64,000 bases of DNA from NCBI RefSeq assembly GCF_034479515.1, contig NZ_CP140152.1, positions 4,278,001-4,342,000 on the forward strand. The letters are read 5' to 3'. The notes beneath the pieces are model-generated. The model was given only the letters and a program-made list of their open reading frames with translations. It was not told the DNA's origin and made no database searches. A program made the translations under genes and the position numbers. Positions 34,075 through 42,626 of the stretch are shown here, in pieces. Source of the stretch: Duganella zoogloeoides. GTDB lineage: Bacteria > Pseudomonadota > Gammaproteobacteria > Burkholderiales > Burkholderiaceae_D. How positions within the stretch are numbered: the stretch's first letter is position 1; every line of letters begins with the position of its first letter.

Positions 34075-35496
34075 TTAGAACTTGTAGTTGTACGACAGGC
34101 CCAGCAGCGAGATGTGGGTCTGCGACAGGCCGCGCGTGGTTTCGCCGTTGCCGGTGCAGGTACGCGACAAGGTATTGCACAGGTTGGTGTAGTTGAGCGG
34201 CGCATCCTTGAAGTCGAGGTAGCTGTACGCGACGTCGATCGACGAACGGTCGTTCAGCTTCCACTTGGCGCCCAGCGAATATTGCACGCGGTCGCTGTCC
34301 GGCAGCGCCGGATGGCGCAGCTCGGCGCTGACCACCGGCGATTCGTCGTGGGCGATGCCGGCGCGCAGGGTCAGGCTGTCGCTGTAGGCGTAGCTGGTGC
34401 CCAGCGACAGGCGCACCGTGTTCTTCCATTGCTGGCGGATCACTTCGGCGCCTTCGGGCGTGCCCGGGAATTCGATCAGCAGGTCGCCCAGGCGGTTGTG
34501 GCGCGACCAGGTGATGTCGGCCATGCCCGCCCATTTCGAGTCGAACTGGTGGAAGATGTTGCCGGACACGGTTTCCGGCGTGCGCAGCTTGACCAGCGCA
34601 GCGGAGTTGACGCGGTGCGACGCGGTCTTGAGCGCGGCATTGACGACCGGGTCGGTGGTCGAATTGGAGAATTCCCATACCGTGCTGCCCTTGAGCTTGT
34701 GGGCAATCGACGAACGGTACGACAGGCCGAAGCGGGTGCTTTCATCGACCGTGAACATGTAGCCGAGGTTGAAGCCGTAACCCCAGTCCTTGACGCTGTT
34801 CGAGCCATGGCCGTCGCCGGCCGTGGCCAGCAGGGCCGGATTGCCGCCGGCGGCAACGATGCCGGCCAGCAGTGCCTGGCGCTGCGCCGCGTTGGCGGGC
34901 GACTGCAGCTGGGCAATGGTGCCTCGCACATCGACGCCCTGGCCCAGCTCGGCCTTCATGAACTCTGCCGACACGCCGAAGCCGAACGCGTGGCGCTCGT
35001 TGACCTTGAACGACAGCGAAGGATTGATGGTCACCGACTTGAGCATCACGTCGGTCAGCGCGTAACGGCCGGCCCAGGTGTCGCCGTAGTCGAGCTTGGA
35101 GCCGTACGGCACGAACAGGCCGATGCCGGCGGTCCACTGGTCGTTGATTTTCTTGCTGGCGTAAATCGATGGCGCGGTTTTCACCGATGGCACGTAATCG
35201 GACGGGTTGCCGCCGCCGGTCGGGCTACCGACGAAGCGGGTCGAGCCGGTGTCGTTGTAGGTCGAATGCGGCACCACGAAGGTGGCGCCGGCACTGATCT
35301 GCGTGCCTTCCAGGCGCGACAGGCCGGCCGGGTTATAGAAGATGGTCGATGGATCGTTGGCTTCGGCGCCGCTGGCGTCCGCCGTGCCCTGTGCCGATAC
35401 GCTTTGCGAACCGAAGCGGTAGCCGGAAGCGTGGGCGTTGAACGAGAGCGCGCCGACGGCGGCGGCAATGACCAGGGGAAGAATCTTACGTTGCAT
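34075..35496 (-). CDS. FadL/OMPP1-family outer-membrane transporter
   Basis: The 473-residue protein has a signal peptide ending in NAHASG. The mature start is YRFGSQSVSAQGTADASGAE, the usual FadL N-terminal hatch region, and then NDPSTIFYNPAGLSRLEGTQ. A 14-stranded barrel ends in SYNYKF. FadL proteins carry long-chain fatty acids or other hydrophobic compounds across the outer membrane. It is monocistronic, with about 185 bases upstream for its promoter. Confidence 0.92.
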   Translation of the reverse strand: MQRKILPLVIAAAVGALSFNAHASGYRFGSQSVSAQGTADASGAEANDPSTIFYNPAGLSRLEGTQISAGATFVVPHSTYNDTGSTRFVGSPTGGGNPSDYVPSVKTAPSIYASKKINDQWTAGIGLFVPYGSKLDYGDTWAGRYALTDVMLKSVTINPSLSFKVNERHAFGFGVSAEFMKAELGQGVDVRGTIAQLQSPANAAQRQALLAGIVAAGGNPALLATAGDGHGSNSVKDWGYGFNLGYMFTVDESTRFGLSYRSSIAHKLKGSTVWEFSNSTTDPVVNAALKTASHRVNSAALVKLRTPETVSGNIFHQFDSKWAGMADITWSRHNRLGDLLIEFPGTPEGAEVIRQQWKNTVRLSLGTSYAYSDSLTLRAGIAHDESPVVSAELRHPALPDSDRVQYSLGAKWKLNDRSSIDVAYSYLDFKDAPLNYTNLCNTLSRTCTGNGETTRGLSQTHISLLGLSYNYKF

Positions 35497-35680
35497 GGTG
35501 TCGTCTCTTTATATTGTAGGGTTGTCATGTTCCCGCGCCGCGCCGACCGGGCTGGGCGTTACGGTGCTGGAAGGCCAGCAGCTTACCTGAGAGGAGTCCG
35601 CGCACGAAAGTCAAGTTACTAGAGGAAAACCCCTAATATTTCGCTTGAAACCGAGCGCATGCTCTGCACTGAAAACGTCA

Positions 35681-35702
35681 AAAAGGGGCCGAAGCCCCTT
35701 TT
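35681..35702 (-). terminator. Terminator of the RND efflux operon
   Basis: A perfect 9-bp stem (AAAAGGGGC 35681-35689 with 35694-35702) has a CGAA loop, 32 bases after the RND pump stop. The A-rich 5' arm gives a T-tract on the minus strand. Confidence 0.8.
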
Positions 35703-35734
35703 GAAAACAACAACTTATGATGCGGCGCCCGGTC

Positions 35735-38700
35735 CTATGCCACCTTCTTGGTGAAATCGCCGTGGTCGTCCGGTGGCGCCTTGCGGGTACCGTTGATTAC
35801 CATCCGCGCCGCCATCATCACCATGCGATAGACGAAGCGCACCAGCACCAGGAACAACACGATCTCGATAAACGTGATCAGCACCGCCAGCGGCAGGCCG
35901 AGTCCGCCGGCGCGTGCGCCCCAGTACGCCATGCGGCGCTGGAACTTGATGGCCAGGTTTTCACGCATGATCTCGATGCTGTCGTAGAACGTCGGCACCA
36001 TCAGCAAGGTCAGCAGCGTGGACGTGATGGTGCCGCCGATGATGGCCACCGCCATCGGACGGTAGAATTCACCGCCTTCACCGAGCGCCAGCGCCACCGG
36101 CAACATGCCGGCGATCAGCGCGAACGTGGTCATCAGGATCGGCCGCAGGCGCATGCGGCCTGCATACATCAGCGCGTCTTCGCGGCTGTGGCCCTCTTCC
36201 TCGCGGGTGCGGGCCGCCTCCAGCAGCAGGATGGCGTTCTTGGCAACCAGCCCCATCAGCATGATCACCCCGATCAGGCTCATCAGGTTGAGGGTGCTGC
36301 CGGTCACCAGCAGGCCCACCACCACGCCGATCAGCGACAGCGGCAGCGACAGCATCACGCCGATCGGCGCCATGAAGGAACCGAACTGCATCACCAGGAT
36401 CAGATACATCAGGCCCACGCCGGCCAGCAGCGCAATGCCCATCGCGCCGAACACTTCCTGCATGTCCTTGCCGGCGCCGCCCAGCGACAGGCCGTAGCCG
36501 GGCGGGAAGTCGATCGACTCGGCCAGCGCCTTGGCAGCGTTGGTCACTTCGCCGTCCGAGCGGCCCTGGGCGTTGGCGGTGACGGTGATCACGCGCTTGC
36601 CATCCTTGTGCTTGATGGTCGATGGTCCTTTACCCATGGTGACGGCAGCGATCTGGTCGAGCGGCACCATCTGGTTGGTGCCCACCACGGCGATCGGCAG
36701 GCGCTCGATGTTTTCCGCGCTGGCACGGTCTTCGGGCGCCAGGCGCACCGCCACGTCGCGCGATTCACCGGTCGGATCGACCCAGTCGCCCACTTCGATG
36801 CCGGCAAACGCCACCCGCAGCGCTTGCGCCGCGTCGCCGGCAGCGATGCCCATCGAGTTGGCCAGACCACGGTTGAGCACGATTTGCAGCTCGTCCTTCG
36901 GATCCTGCTCGGACAGCGTGACATCGACCGCACCGGGCACCTTGCGCAGGCGTTCCATGTAGTCAGTGGTAATTTCCATCAGCTTGCGCGAATCGGCGCC
37001 GGTGAACTGGATCTGCACCGGTTTGCCGCCGCCGTTGGCCAGGTCGTCCTGCACCGTGTATTCGGCGCCGACCAGGCCGGCCAGTTTTTCACGCAGCTCC
37101 TTGGCCACTTCGGCCGAGGAACGGTTGCGCTCATTTTTCTTGCCCAGGTCCACGTAGATCTTGCCGCCGGCCACATTCACATAAGCATTGGTCTGCTTGA
37201 CTTCCTTGATGGTGAAGGCAATGTCGGCGGCGTTCTGCAGTTTCAGGCGCGAGTACTCGAGGCTGGACGACGACGGCGTGCGCACATCGACGGCAATGGT
37301 GCCAAAGTCGGACGCCGGCAGGAAGCTGCTGCCGCCCTTCCACATCTGCAAACCGATCGCGGCCACGAACGTGAGCACCGCGATGATGCCCATGGTGCGG
37401 CGGTGGCGCAATGCCCAGGCGATCACGCGGCCGTAGCGGTCGGCCTGGTGGTCGAACCAGATATTGAAGCGTTCCAGCACCCGGCTGATGCCGGTGCGCG
37501 GCTTGGTGTGGTGGTCGGGCGGGTCGCCCCAGAACGCCGACAGCATCGGGTCGAGCGTAAACGAGATCAGCAGGGACACGGCCACCGAGCAGGTCACGGT
37601 CAGTGCGAACGGCCGGAACCACTCGCCGGTAATGCCGGGCATGAACGCAACCGGGATGAACACGGCCATGATCGAGAACGTGGTGGCGGCCACCGCCATG
37701 CCGATTTCCGCCGTGCCTTTGAGCGCGGCGGTACGGCGGTCGGCGCCCATCTGCATGTGGCGCACGATGTTTTCCCGCACCACGATGGCATCGTCGATCA
37801 GCACGCCGATTGCCAGCGACAGGCCGAGCAAGGTCATGAAGTTGAGCGTGAAGCCGCACAGCCACACGCCGATGAACGCGGCCAGCACCGAGGTGGGCAG
37901 CGACAGCGCCGTGATCAGGGTCGAGCGCCACGAGTTGAGGAACGCGTACACGACGAAAATGGTCAGGCCGGCGCCGAACACCAGCGCCTCGATCACGTTA
38001 TTCAGGCTGGACTCGGCGTCTTCGCCGCCGTCCTGGGTGATTTCCAGCGCGGTGCCCTTCGGCAGTTCCTTGTTGATCTCGGCAGTGAGCTTGCGCACCG
38101 CGTGCGCCACCGAGACGGTGGACGCGTCGCGCGAACGCGAAATCGAGATACCGACATTGGGCTTGCCCGAACGGACGCTGAGCGAGCTCATTTCGGCAAA
38201 GCCGTCTTCGATGGTGGCCACCTGCGACAGGCGCACCAGGTCGTCGCCATTACGCTTGATCACCACTTGCTGGAAGTCTTCGGGACGCTCGATGCGGCCC
38301 ACCAGACGGATGCTTTTTTCGTCCAGCTCGCCGCGCACCTTGCCCACCGGCGCATTGGTGTTCTGGTTGCGCAGCGCGTTGACCACGTCGCCCACCGACA
38401 CATTGTATTCACGCAGTTTTTCCGCCTTGAGCAGCACGGAGAGCTCGCGCTTGAGCGAACCGTCGATATTGACCGAGGACACGCCGTCGATGCCGCGGAA
38501 GCGGTCGGCCAGCTTGTCTTCGGCCAAACGCGAAATGGCCGAATGGGTTTGCGCGGTTGACGACAGCGCCAGCTGCATGACCGGCTGGGCCGAGGTATCG
38601 ATCCGTTGCAGGATCGGCTCGCGCATCTCGATCGGCAGCTTGTAGCGCACCGCCGCGATGGCATTGCGGATCTCGTCGGACGCTTCGATCAGGTTCTTGC

Positions 38701-38992
38701 TGAACCCGAACTTGACCTGGATGCGCGCCGTGCCCTCCGACGCGGTGGAGTTGGTCTCGGTCACGCCGGTAATCGACTGGAACGATTTTTCCAGGCGGTT
38801 GATGATCTCGCGCTCGACCGTCTCGGGCGAAGCGCCCGGGTACGGAATGCTGACGATGATGAACGGGATTTCGACGTCCGGGTTCTGGTTGACCCGCAAT
38901 TTGCTCAGGGCCATCAGGCCCAGGCACATCATGGCCACGATCAGCACGATCGTGGCGACCGGCTTCTTGACACTGAAATTCGATAAGAACAT
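35735..38992 (-). CDS. RND efflux pump inner-membrane permease
   Basis: The 1085-residue protein of the AcrB/HAE1 superfamily has twelve transmembrane helices and two large periplasmic loops. It opens SVKKPVATIVLIVAMMCLGL, and TM4 carries the proton-relay Asp pair in GVLIDDAIVVRENIV. The repeat-related GVIMLMGLVAKNAILLLEAA lies in the second half. The wording resembles MexK/VexF- or MdtB-like pumps rather than AcrB itself. It starts 6 bases after the adaptor stop, so the pair is translated together. No outer-membrane factor gene follows; TolC from elsewhere is presumed. Confidence 0.95.
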   Translation of the reverse strand: MFLSNFSVKKPVATIVLIVAMMCLGLMALSKLRVNQNPDVEIPFIIVSIPYPGASPETVEREIINRLEKSFQSITGVTETNSTASEGTARIQVKFGFSKNLIEASDEIRNAIAAVRYKLPIEMREPILQRIDTSAQPVMQLALSSTAQTHSAISRLAEDKLADRFRGIDGVSSVNIDGSLKRELSVLLKAEKLREYNVSVGDVVNALRNQNTNAPVGKVRGELDEKSIRLVGRIERPEDFQQVVIKRNGDDLVRLSQVATIEDGFAEMSSLSVRSGKPNVGISISRSRDASTVSVAHAVRKLTAEINKELPKGTALEITQDGGEDAESSLNNVIEALVFGAGLTIFVVYAFLNSWRSTLITALSLPTSVLAAFIGVWLCGFTLNFMTLLGLSLAIGVLIDDAIVVRENIVRHMQMGADRRTAALKGTAEIGMAVAATTFSIMAVFIPVAFMPGITGEWFRPFALTVTCSVAVSLLISFTLDPMLSAFWGDPPDHHTKPRTGISRVLERFNIWFDHQADRYGRVIAWALRHRRTMGIIAVLTFVAAIGLQMWKGGSSFLPASDFGTIAVDVRTPSSSSLEYSRLKLQNAADIAFTIKEVKQTNAYVNVAGGKIYVDLGKKNERNRSSAEVAKELREKLAGLVGAEYTVQDDLANGGGKPVQIQFTGADSRKLMEITTDYMERLRKVPGAVDVTLSEQDPKDELQIVLNRGLANSMGIAAGDAAQALRVAFAGIEVGDWVDPTGESRDVAVRLAPEDRASAENIERLPIAVVGTNQMVPLDQIAAVTMGKGPSTIKHKDGKRVITVTANAQGRSDGEVTNAAKALAESIDFPPGYGLSLGGAGKDMQEVFGAMGIALLAGVGLMYLILVMQFGSFMAPIGVMLSLPLSLIGVVVGLLVTGSTLNLMSLIGVIMLMGLVAKNAILLLEAARTREEEGHSREDALMYAGRMRLRPILMTTFALIAGMLPVALALGEGGEFYRPMAVAIIGGTITSTLLTLLMVPTFYDSIEIMRENLAIKFQRRMAYWGARAGGLGLPLAVLITFIEIVLFLVLVRFVYRMVMMAARMVINGTRKAPPDDHGDFTKKVA

Positions 38993-38998
38993 GGCTGT

Positions 38999-40168
38999 TT
39001 ATTCCTTCTTGTCTGCCACGGTGGCGGCTGGCGCCGATGCGACGGCCTGGGCCGGCTTGGCAACTTTCGGCGCAATGAACGCCACTTTCAGGCCATCCTT
39101 GAAGTTCGAACCGGGCACGCGCATGATGGTGTCGCCGGCGGCCAGGCCGGACAGCACCTGCCAGTTGCCGGTGCGCTCGTCGCGGGTGCCGATGCCGAGC
39201 ATCGCCTTGTTCATCACGCCATTTTTCACGCGCCACACGTAATTGACGTCGCCGGCCTGCACCAGCGCTGCCTGCGGCACCGTCAGCGCGGCATTGACTT
39301 GCGCCTCGATCCGTCCTTCCGCGTACAGGCCGGCCACGCGCGGCTGCGCCGGTCCGGCAAACGAGACCAGCACTTCCACCTGGCGGGTGACCGCGTTGGC
39401 GGCCGGATCGACGCGCTTGACGGTGCCGGCGAAGTTCTGGCCCGGGTAGCCGTTGACGCGGAACAGCACTGGCTGCCCCACCTTGACCACGCCGATCTTG
39501 TCAGCCGACACCGTACCCTCGAAGCGCATGCTGGCAGGATCAATCACCTTGACCAGTTCCTTGCCCACCTGGGCGGTGTCGCCGTTGGACACCTTGCGTT
39601 CGCTGACGATGCCGTCGAACGGCGCGCGCACCACGGTGCGGCCCAGTTGCTGGCGCGCGGTGACCAGGCGCGACTTGGCGGCGGCCAGCTCGCTCTGGGC
39701 GGTATTGCGGCGCAGTTCCACGTCTTCCAGCGCCTGCGACGACACCATGCCCGACGAGCGCAAGGTGGTCTGGCGCTCGAGCATGCGCTGGGTCTGGTCC
39801 AGTGATTGCTGCGCGGCGCGCGCGGCTTCCTCGGCCGAATTGACGTTGTCGCGGATCGAGGTCTCGTCCAGGCGCAGCAGCACATCGCCCTTTTTGACCG
39901 GTTCGCCATTTTCCTTGAGCACTTGCAGCACGATGGCGCTCACTTCGGCGCGCAGGTCGGCACGGCGCTCGGGCTGGATAGAACCGGTGATGACGGGGCC
40001 CGATGCCAGGCCGCTCGACTGCACCACCAGCGTGTCTTCGCTTGCAACCTGCAAGGTAATATTCGCAGCCTTGGCGGCCGCTTCTTTTTTCTTGGCCTCC
40101 TCGTCTGACTTGTTACACCCCGCCAAGGCTGTAGCGACGGCGATAGCGAGCAGGGTTTTGCGCAACAT
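38999..40168 (-). CDS. RND efflux periplasmic adaptor lipoprotein
   Basis: The 389-residue membrane-fusion lipoprotein has lipobox TALAGC. Barrel-sandwich halves are AEVSAIVLQVLKENGEPVKK and GRTVVRAPFDGIVSERKVSN, flanking a helical hairpin. Beta-barrel and membrane-proximal domains follow, and the C-terminus is Ala/Lys-rich. It couples the RND pump to an outer-membrane channel. GGAG lies 8 bases before ATG 40168. A palindrome of TetR-operator type lies 85-100 bases upstream. Confidence 0.93.
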   Translation of the reverse strand: MLRKTLLAIAVATALAGCNKSDEEAKKKEAAAKAANITLQVASEDTLVVQSSGLASGPVITGSIQPERRADLRAEVSAIVLQVLKENGEPVKKGDVLLRLDETSIRDNVNSAEEAARAAQQSLDQTQRMLERQTTLRSSGMVSSQALEDVELRRNTAQSELAAAKSRLVTARQQLGRTVVRAPFDGIVSERKVSNGDTAQVGKELVKVIDPASMRFEGTVSADKIGVVKVGQPVLFRVNGYPGQNFAGTVKRVDPAANAVTRQVEVLVSFAGPAQPRVAGLYAEGRIEAQVNAALTVPQAALVQAGDVNYVWRVKNGVMNKAMLGIGTRDERTGNWQVLSGLAAGDTIMRVPGSNFKDGLKVAFIAPKVAKPAQAVASAPAATVADKKE

Positions 40169-40252
40169 AAATGAATCTCCGGATGATGGACAAGTAGTAA
40201 TGAATAGTAATTAGAATTTTTGGCAGACTACAGCGCGCAGAGTATCCCCGAC

Positions 40253-40268
40253 TGACCGTGAGCGGTCA
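40253..40268. promoter_or_regulatory. Palindrome upstream of the RND operon, candidate TetR-type operator
   Basis: TGACCGTGAGCGGTCA (6-bp arms, 4-base centre) lies 85 bases before the adaptor start. TGACC/GGTCA half sites are common for TetR repressors of RND pumps; no such repressor gene is adjacent. Confidence 0.45.
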
Positions 40269-40412
40269 ATGCGCCTGCGACAGACGGCAGAATCTGTGGC
40301 TGAATTGCGAAATTGGGGGATGAGCGGGAATTTTGGCGGATAGCCGGCAAAACCGGGGATGCCGGGTTCCGTCCCTGGACGAAGGCCGAACCCGGTTGGT
40401 ACTGCAGGAGTA

Positions 40413-40832
40413 TCAGCGGCCGAAGAAGTGGTTGATCACGTGGGCGATGGCGATGCCGGTGCACAGGCCACCGGCAATTTCGACCAGGGTGTGGCCCATG
40501 CGCTCGCGCAGCCACTTGTGCCCGCCATCCTTGCCGGCCAGTCGGTTGATGGCAGCCGCCTGCTTGCCCACGTGCTGGCGCAGGCTGTTGGCGTCGATGA
40601 TGACGATGAAGCACAACGTGACCGCCACGCCGAAGGCCGGGTGGCCGATACCTTCGCGCAGCGCGATCAGGGTGGCCATGCTGGAAACGACCGCGCTGTG
40701 GTTGCTGGGAAAGCCGCCGTTACCCACCAGGTTGAACGCCCACTGGCGCGCCCTGGCGCTGTTGATCAGGAACTTGATCGGCCCTACGGTGATCCAGGTA
40801 ATGAGGGGAGTGACGAGATACGCGATATCCAT
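40413..40832 (-). CDS. Divergent PAP2-family membrane protein (DUF212)
   Basis: The 139-residue protein has four predicted transmembrane helices. The core GNGGFPSNHSAVVSSMATLI carries the phosphatase-like SxxHS segment, followed by DANSLRQHVGKQAAAINRLA and ERMGHTLVEIAGGLCTG, all typical of the acid-phosphatase/haloperoxidase-related DUF212 family. The enzymatic role is unproven. ATG 40832 has AAGGAT upstream. A stem-loop (40362-40369 with 40388-40395) follows the gene but lacks a T-run. Confidence 0.85.
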   Translation of the reverse strand: MDIAYLVTPLITWITVGPIKFLINSARARQWAFNLVGNGGFPSNHSAVVSSMATLIALREGIGHPAFGVAVTLCFIVIIDANSLRQHVGKQAAAINRLAGKDGGHKWLRERMGHTLVEIAGGLCTGIAIAHVINHFFGR

Positions 40833-40973
40833 CCGATAATCCTTTGAATTGTTGTGGCGTAAATTTTTGTGGCGCAATTATCGCAGAACCACACACAGCG
40901 GCCCAGCAATGATGCCTGTCCATCTACATCTCGGCTAGAATTGCTTCATCCCTAAACTTCCAAGAAGAACAAT

Positions 40974-42065
40974 ATGCGGCACTTTGGTGTTTCCTTTGCA
41001 GTCACCTTCATTCTCATGGGCCTGGCCGGCTGGTGGGGTTTCAATCATGGCGGCAGCGCCGGCATGCTCTCGGCGCTGTGGATTTGCGCCGTGCTGGGCG
41101 TGATGGAAGTCTCGCTGTCGTTCGACAACGCGGTAGTCAACGCGTCCGTGCTGCGCCACTGGAACGAATTCTGGCGCAAGCTGTTCCTCACGGTCGGCAT
41201 CCTGGTGGCCGTGTTCGGCATGCGACTGGTGTTCCCGCTACTGATCGTCTCGGTTGCCACCGGCCTGGGCCTGTTCGACGTCTGGACCATGGCGACCACC
41301 ACCCCCGACGAATATTCGCGCCACCTGACCGAGGCCCACGCCCAGGTCGCCGCCTTCGGTGGCGCCTTCCTGCTGCTGGTATTCCTCAACTTCCTGTTCG
41401 ACGAGGAAAAGGAACACCACTGGCTGGGCTGGATCGAAGAAAAACTCGGTGCGATCGGTACCGGCGGCCTGGCCGTGCTGCTCACCCTGGCTGCGGTGTT
41501 CGGCTGCATGACGATGGTGCCGGAGAAAGACAAGCTGAGCGTGCTGACCGCCGGCGTGGTCGGCGTGGTGGTGTACCTGGCGGTGTCTTGGCTGTCCGAC
41601 CTGCTGGAACAGGACGAACCGGCGGAGGCCGAAGATGGCGACACCACCGAATCCGGTGTTGGCAGCAATGGCCGTACCACCGGCGTCGGCGCCGTGGTCG
41701 GCACGGTGGCGCGCGGCAGTATCGGCGGCTTCCTGTACCTGGAAGTGCTGGACGCGTCGTTCAGCTTTGACGGCGTGATCGGCGCCTTTGCCATCACCAA
41801 GGACGTGGTGATCATCATGCTGGGCCTGGCCATCGGCGCCATGTTCGTGCGTTCGCTCACAGTATTCCTGGTGCACAAGGGCACGCTGGACGAGTATGTG
41901 TACCTCGAGCACGGCGCCCACTACGCCATCGGCATCCTGGCGCTGATCATGCTCACCAGCGTGAAATACCATATTCCCGAGTGGTTTACCGGCTTGTCGG
42001 GCGTGGCGTTCATCCTGATCTCGCTGTGGTCATCAATCCGTTATAAACGGCAGCACGCTGCGTGA
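40974..42065 (+). CDS. DUF475 integral membrane protein, TerC-related
   Basis: The 363-residue protein has about nine transmembrane helices. Duplicated acidic motifs are GVMEVSLSFDNAVVNASVL in the first half and EVLDASFSFDGVIGAFAI in the second, as in TerC/DUF475 proteins, which are thought to move or bind metal ions. A soluble acidic, Gly/Thr-rich loop lies around residues 215-245. It is divergent from the PAP2-like gene. The leader AAGAAGAACAATATG is almost identical to that of the cystine transporter. Confidence 0.87.
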   Translation: MRHFGVSFAVTFILMGLAGWWGFNHGGSAGMLSALWICAVLGVMEVSLSFDNAVVNASVLRHWNEFWRKLFLTVGILVAVFGMRLVFPLLIVSVATGLGLFDVWTMATTTPDEYSRHLTEAHAQVAAFGGAFLLLVFLNFLFDEEKEHHWLGWIEEKLGAIGTGGLAVLLTLAAVFGCMTMVPEKDKLSVLTAGVVGVVVYLAVSWLSDLLEQDEPAEAEDGDTTESGVGSNGRTTGVGAVVGTVARGSIGGFLYLEVLDASFSFDGVIGAFAITKDVVIIMLGLAIGAMFVRSLTVFLVHKGTLDEYVYLEHGAHYAIGILALIMLTSVKYHIPEWFTGLSGVAFILISLWSSIRYKRQHAA

Positions 42066-42102
42066 TAAGATTCCCAATCTTGCTTAACTTGACTGCCCAT
42101 CC

Positions 42103-42471
42103 ATGAAATCGAAACGCGTGTTGCTGTACTTTATCGGCCTGGTGATCGTCGCCATGCTGGCTTTTGCCGCCTATACCTGGACCATGCTCAACGTGTCCTA
42201 CTCGGACGGTGAACGGGCCGGCTACCTGCAAAAGTTCTCGCGCGTGGGCTGGTTCTGCAAGACCTGGGAGGGAGAGATCCTGCTGACGTCGATGCCAGGT
42301 GCGATTCCGGAGAAATTCTTCTTCAGCACGCGTGAAGAAGCGGTGGCCAAGGAGTTGTCGGCTGCCATCGGCAAGCGCGTGGTGCTCGGGTATGCCCAGC
42401 ACCGGGGTGTGCCGACGCAGTGTTTCGGCGAGAGTGAATATTTTGTGACCAAGGTGACCGTACAACCATAA
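42103..42471 (+). CDS. Small membrane-anchored hypothetical protein
   Basis: The 122-residue protein has one N-terminal transmembrane segment (YFIGLVIVAMLAFAAYTW) and a short extracytoplasmic domain. That domain contains SYSDGERAGYLQKFSRVGWF, CKTWEGEI and TQCFGESEYFVT, with two Cys that could pair. Conservation-like features (SDGERAGYLQK) suggest a real family known from Burkholderiales, but I cannot name a function. It follows the DUF475 gene by 37 bases and may be cotranscribed. Confidence 0.72.
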   Translation: MKSKRVLLYFIGLVIVAMLAFAAYTWTMLNVSYSDGERAGYLQKFSRVGWFCKTWEGEILLTSMPGAIPEKFFFSTREEAVAKELSAAIGKRVVLGYAQHRGVPTQCFGESEYFVTKVTVQP

Positions 42472-42493
42472 ACGGTTGCTCCGACCCACTGGT

Positions 42494-42604
42494 CCATGGA
42501 TCCCCGCGAAGGCGGGGATGACGGCATCACGGTTCGCGACTTACGGACATTGTCAGGTTCACCGACCTGCAATCCGTCATCCCCGCGAAGGCGGGGATCC
42601 ATGG
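42494..42604. repeat. REP-like inverted doublet
   Basis: Two 31-base elements (42494-42524 and 42574-42604) are arranged head to head. Each contains the hairpin ATCCCCGCGAAGGCGGGGAT, and outside that core they are exact reverse complements. They lie between convergent genes, the usual place of REP/BIME elements, and could form one long cruciform or a bidirectional transcription stop. Confidence 0.8.
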
Positions 42605-42626
42605 AACGTCCGCTCAGAGACAACGC

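Noticed and set aside
35717..38560. 947-codon plus-strand ORF opposite the RND pump
   Set aside because: It is a His/Arg/Gln-rich antisense frame produced by the GC-rich codons of the pump gene, without a ribosome site or domain. Long antisense frames over the TonB receptor (11608-13149) and the coiled-coil gene (42738-44990) were dropped for the same reason.
42494..42604. Possible CRISPR array or IS ends
   Set aside because: There are only two elements, they are inverted rather than direct repeats, and no transposase or cas gene lies nearby. A REP doublet explains them better.
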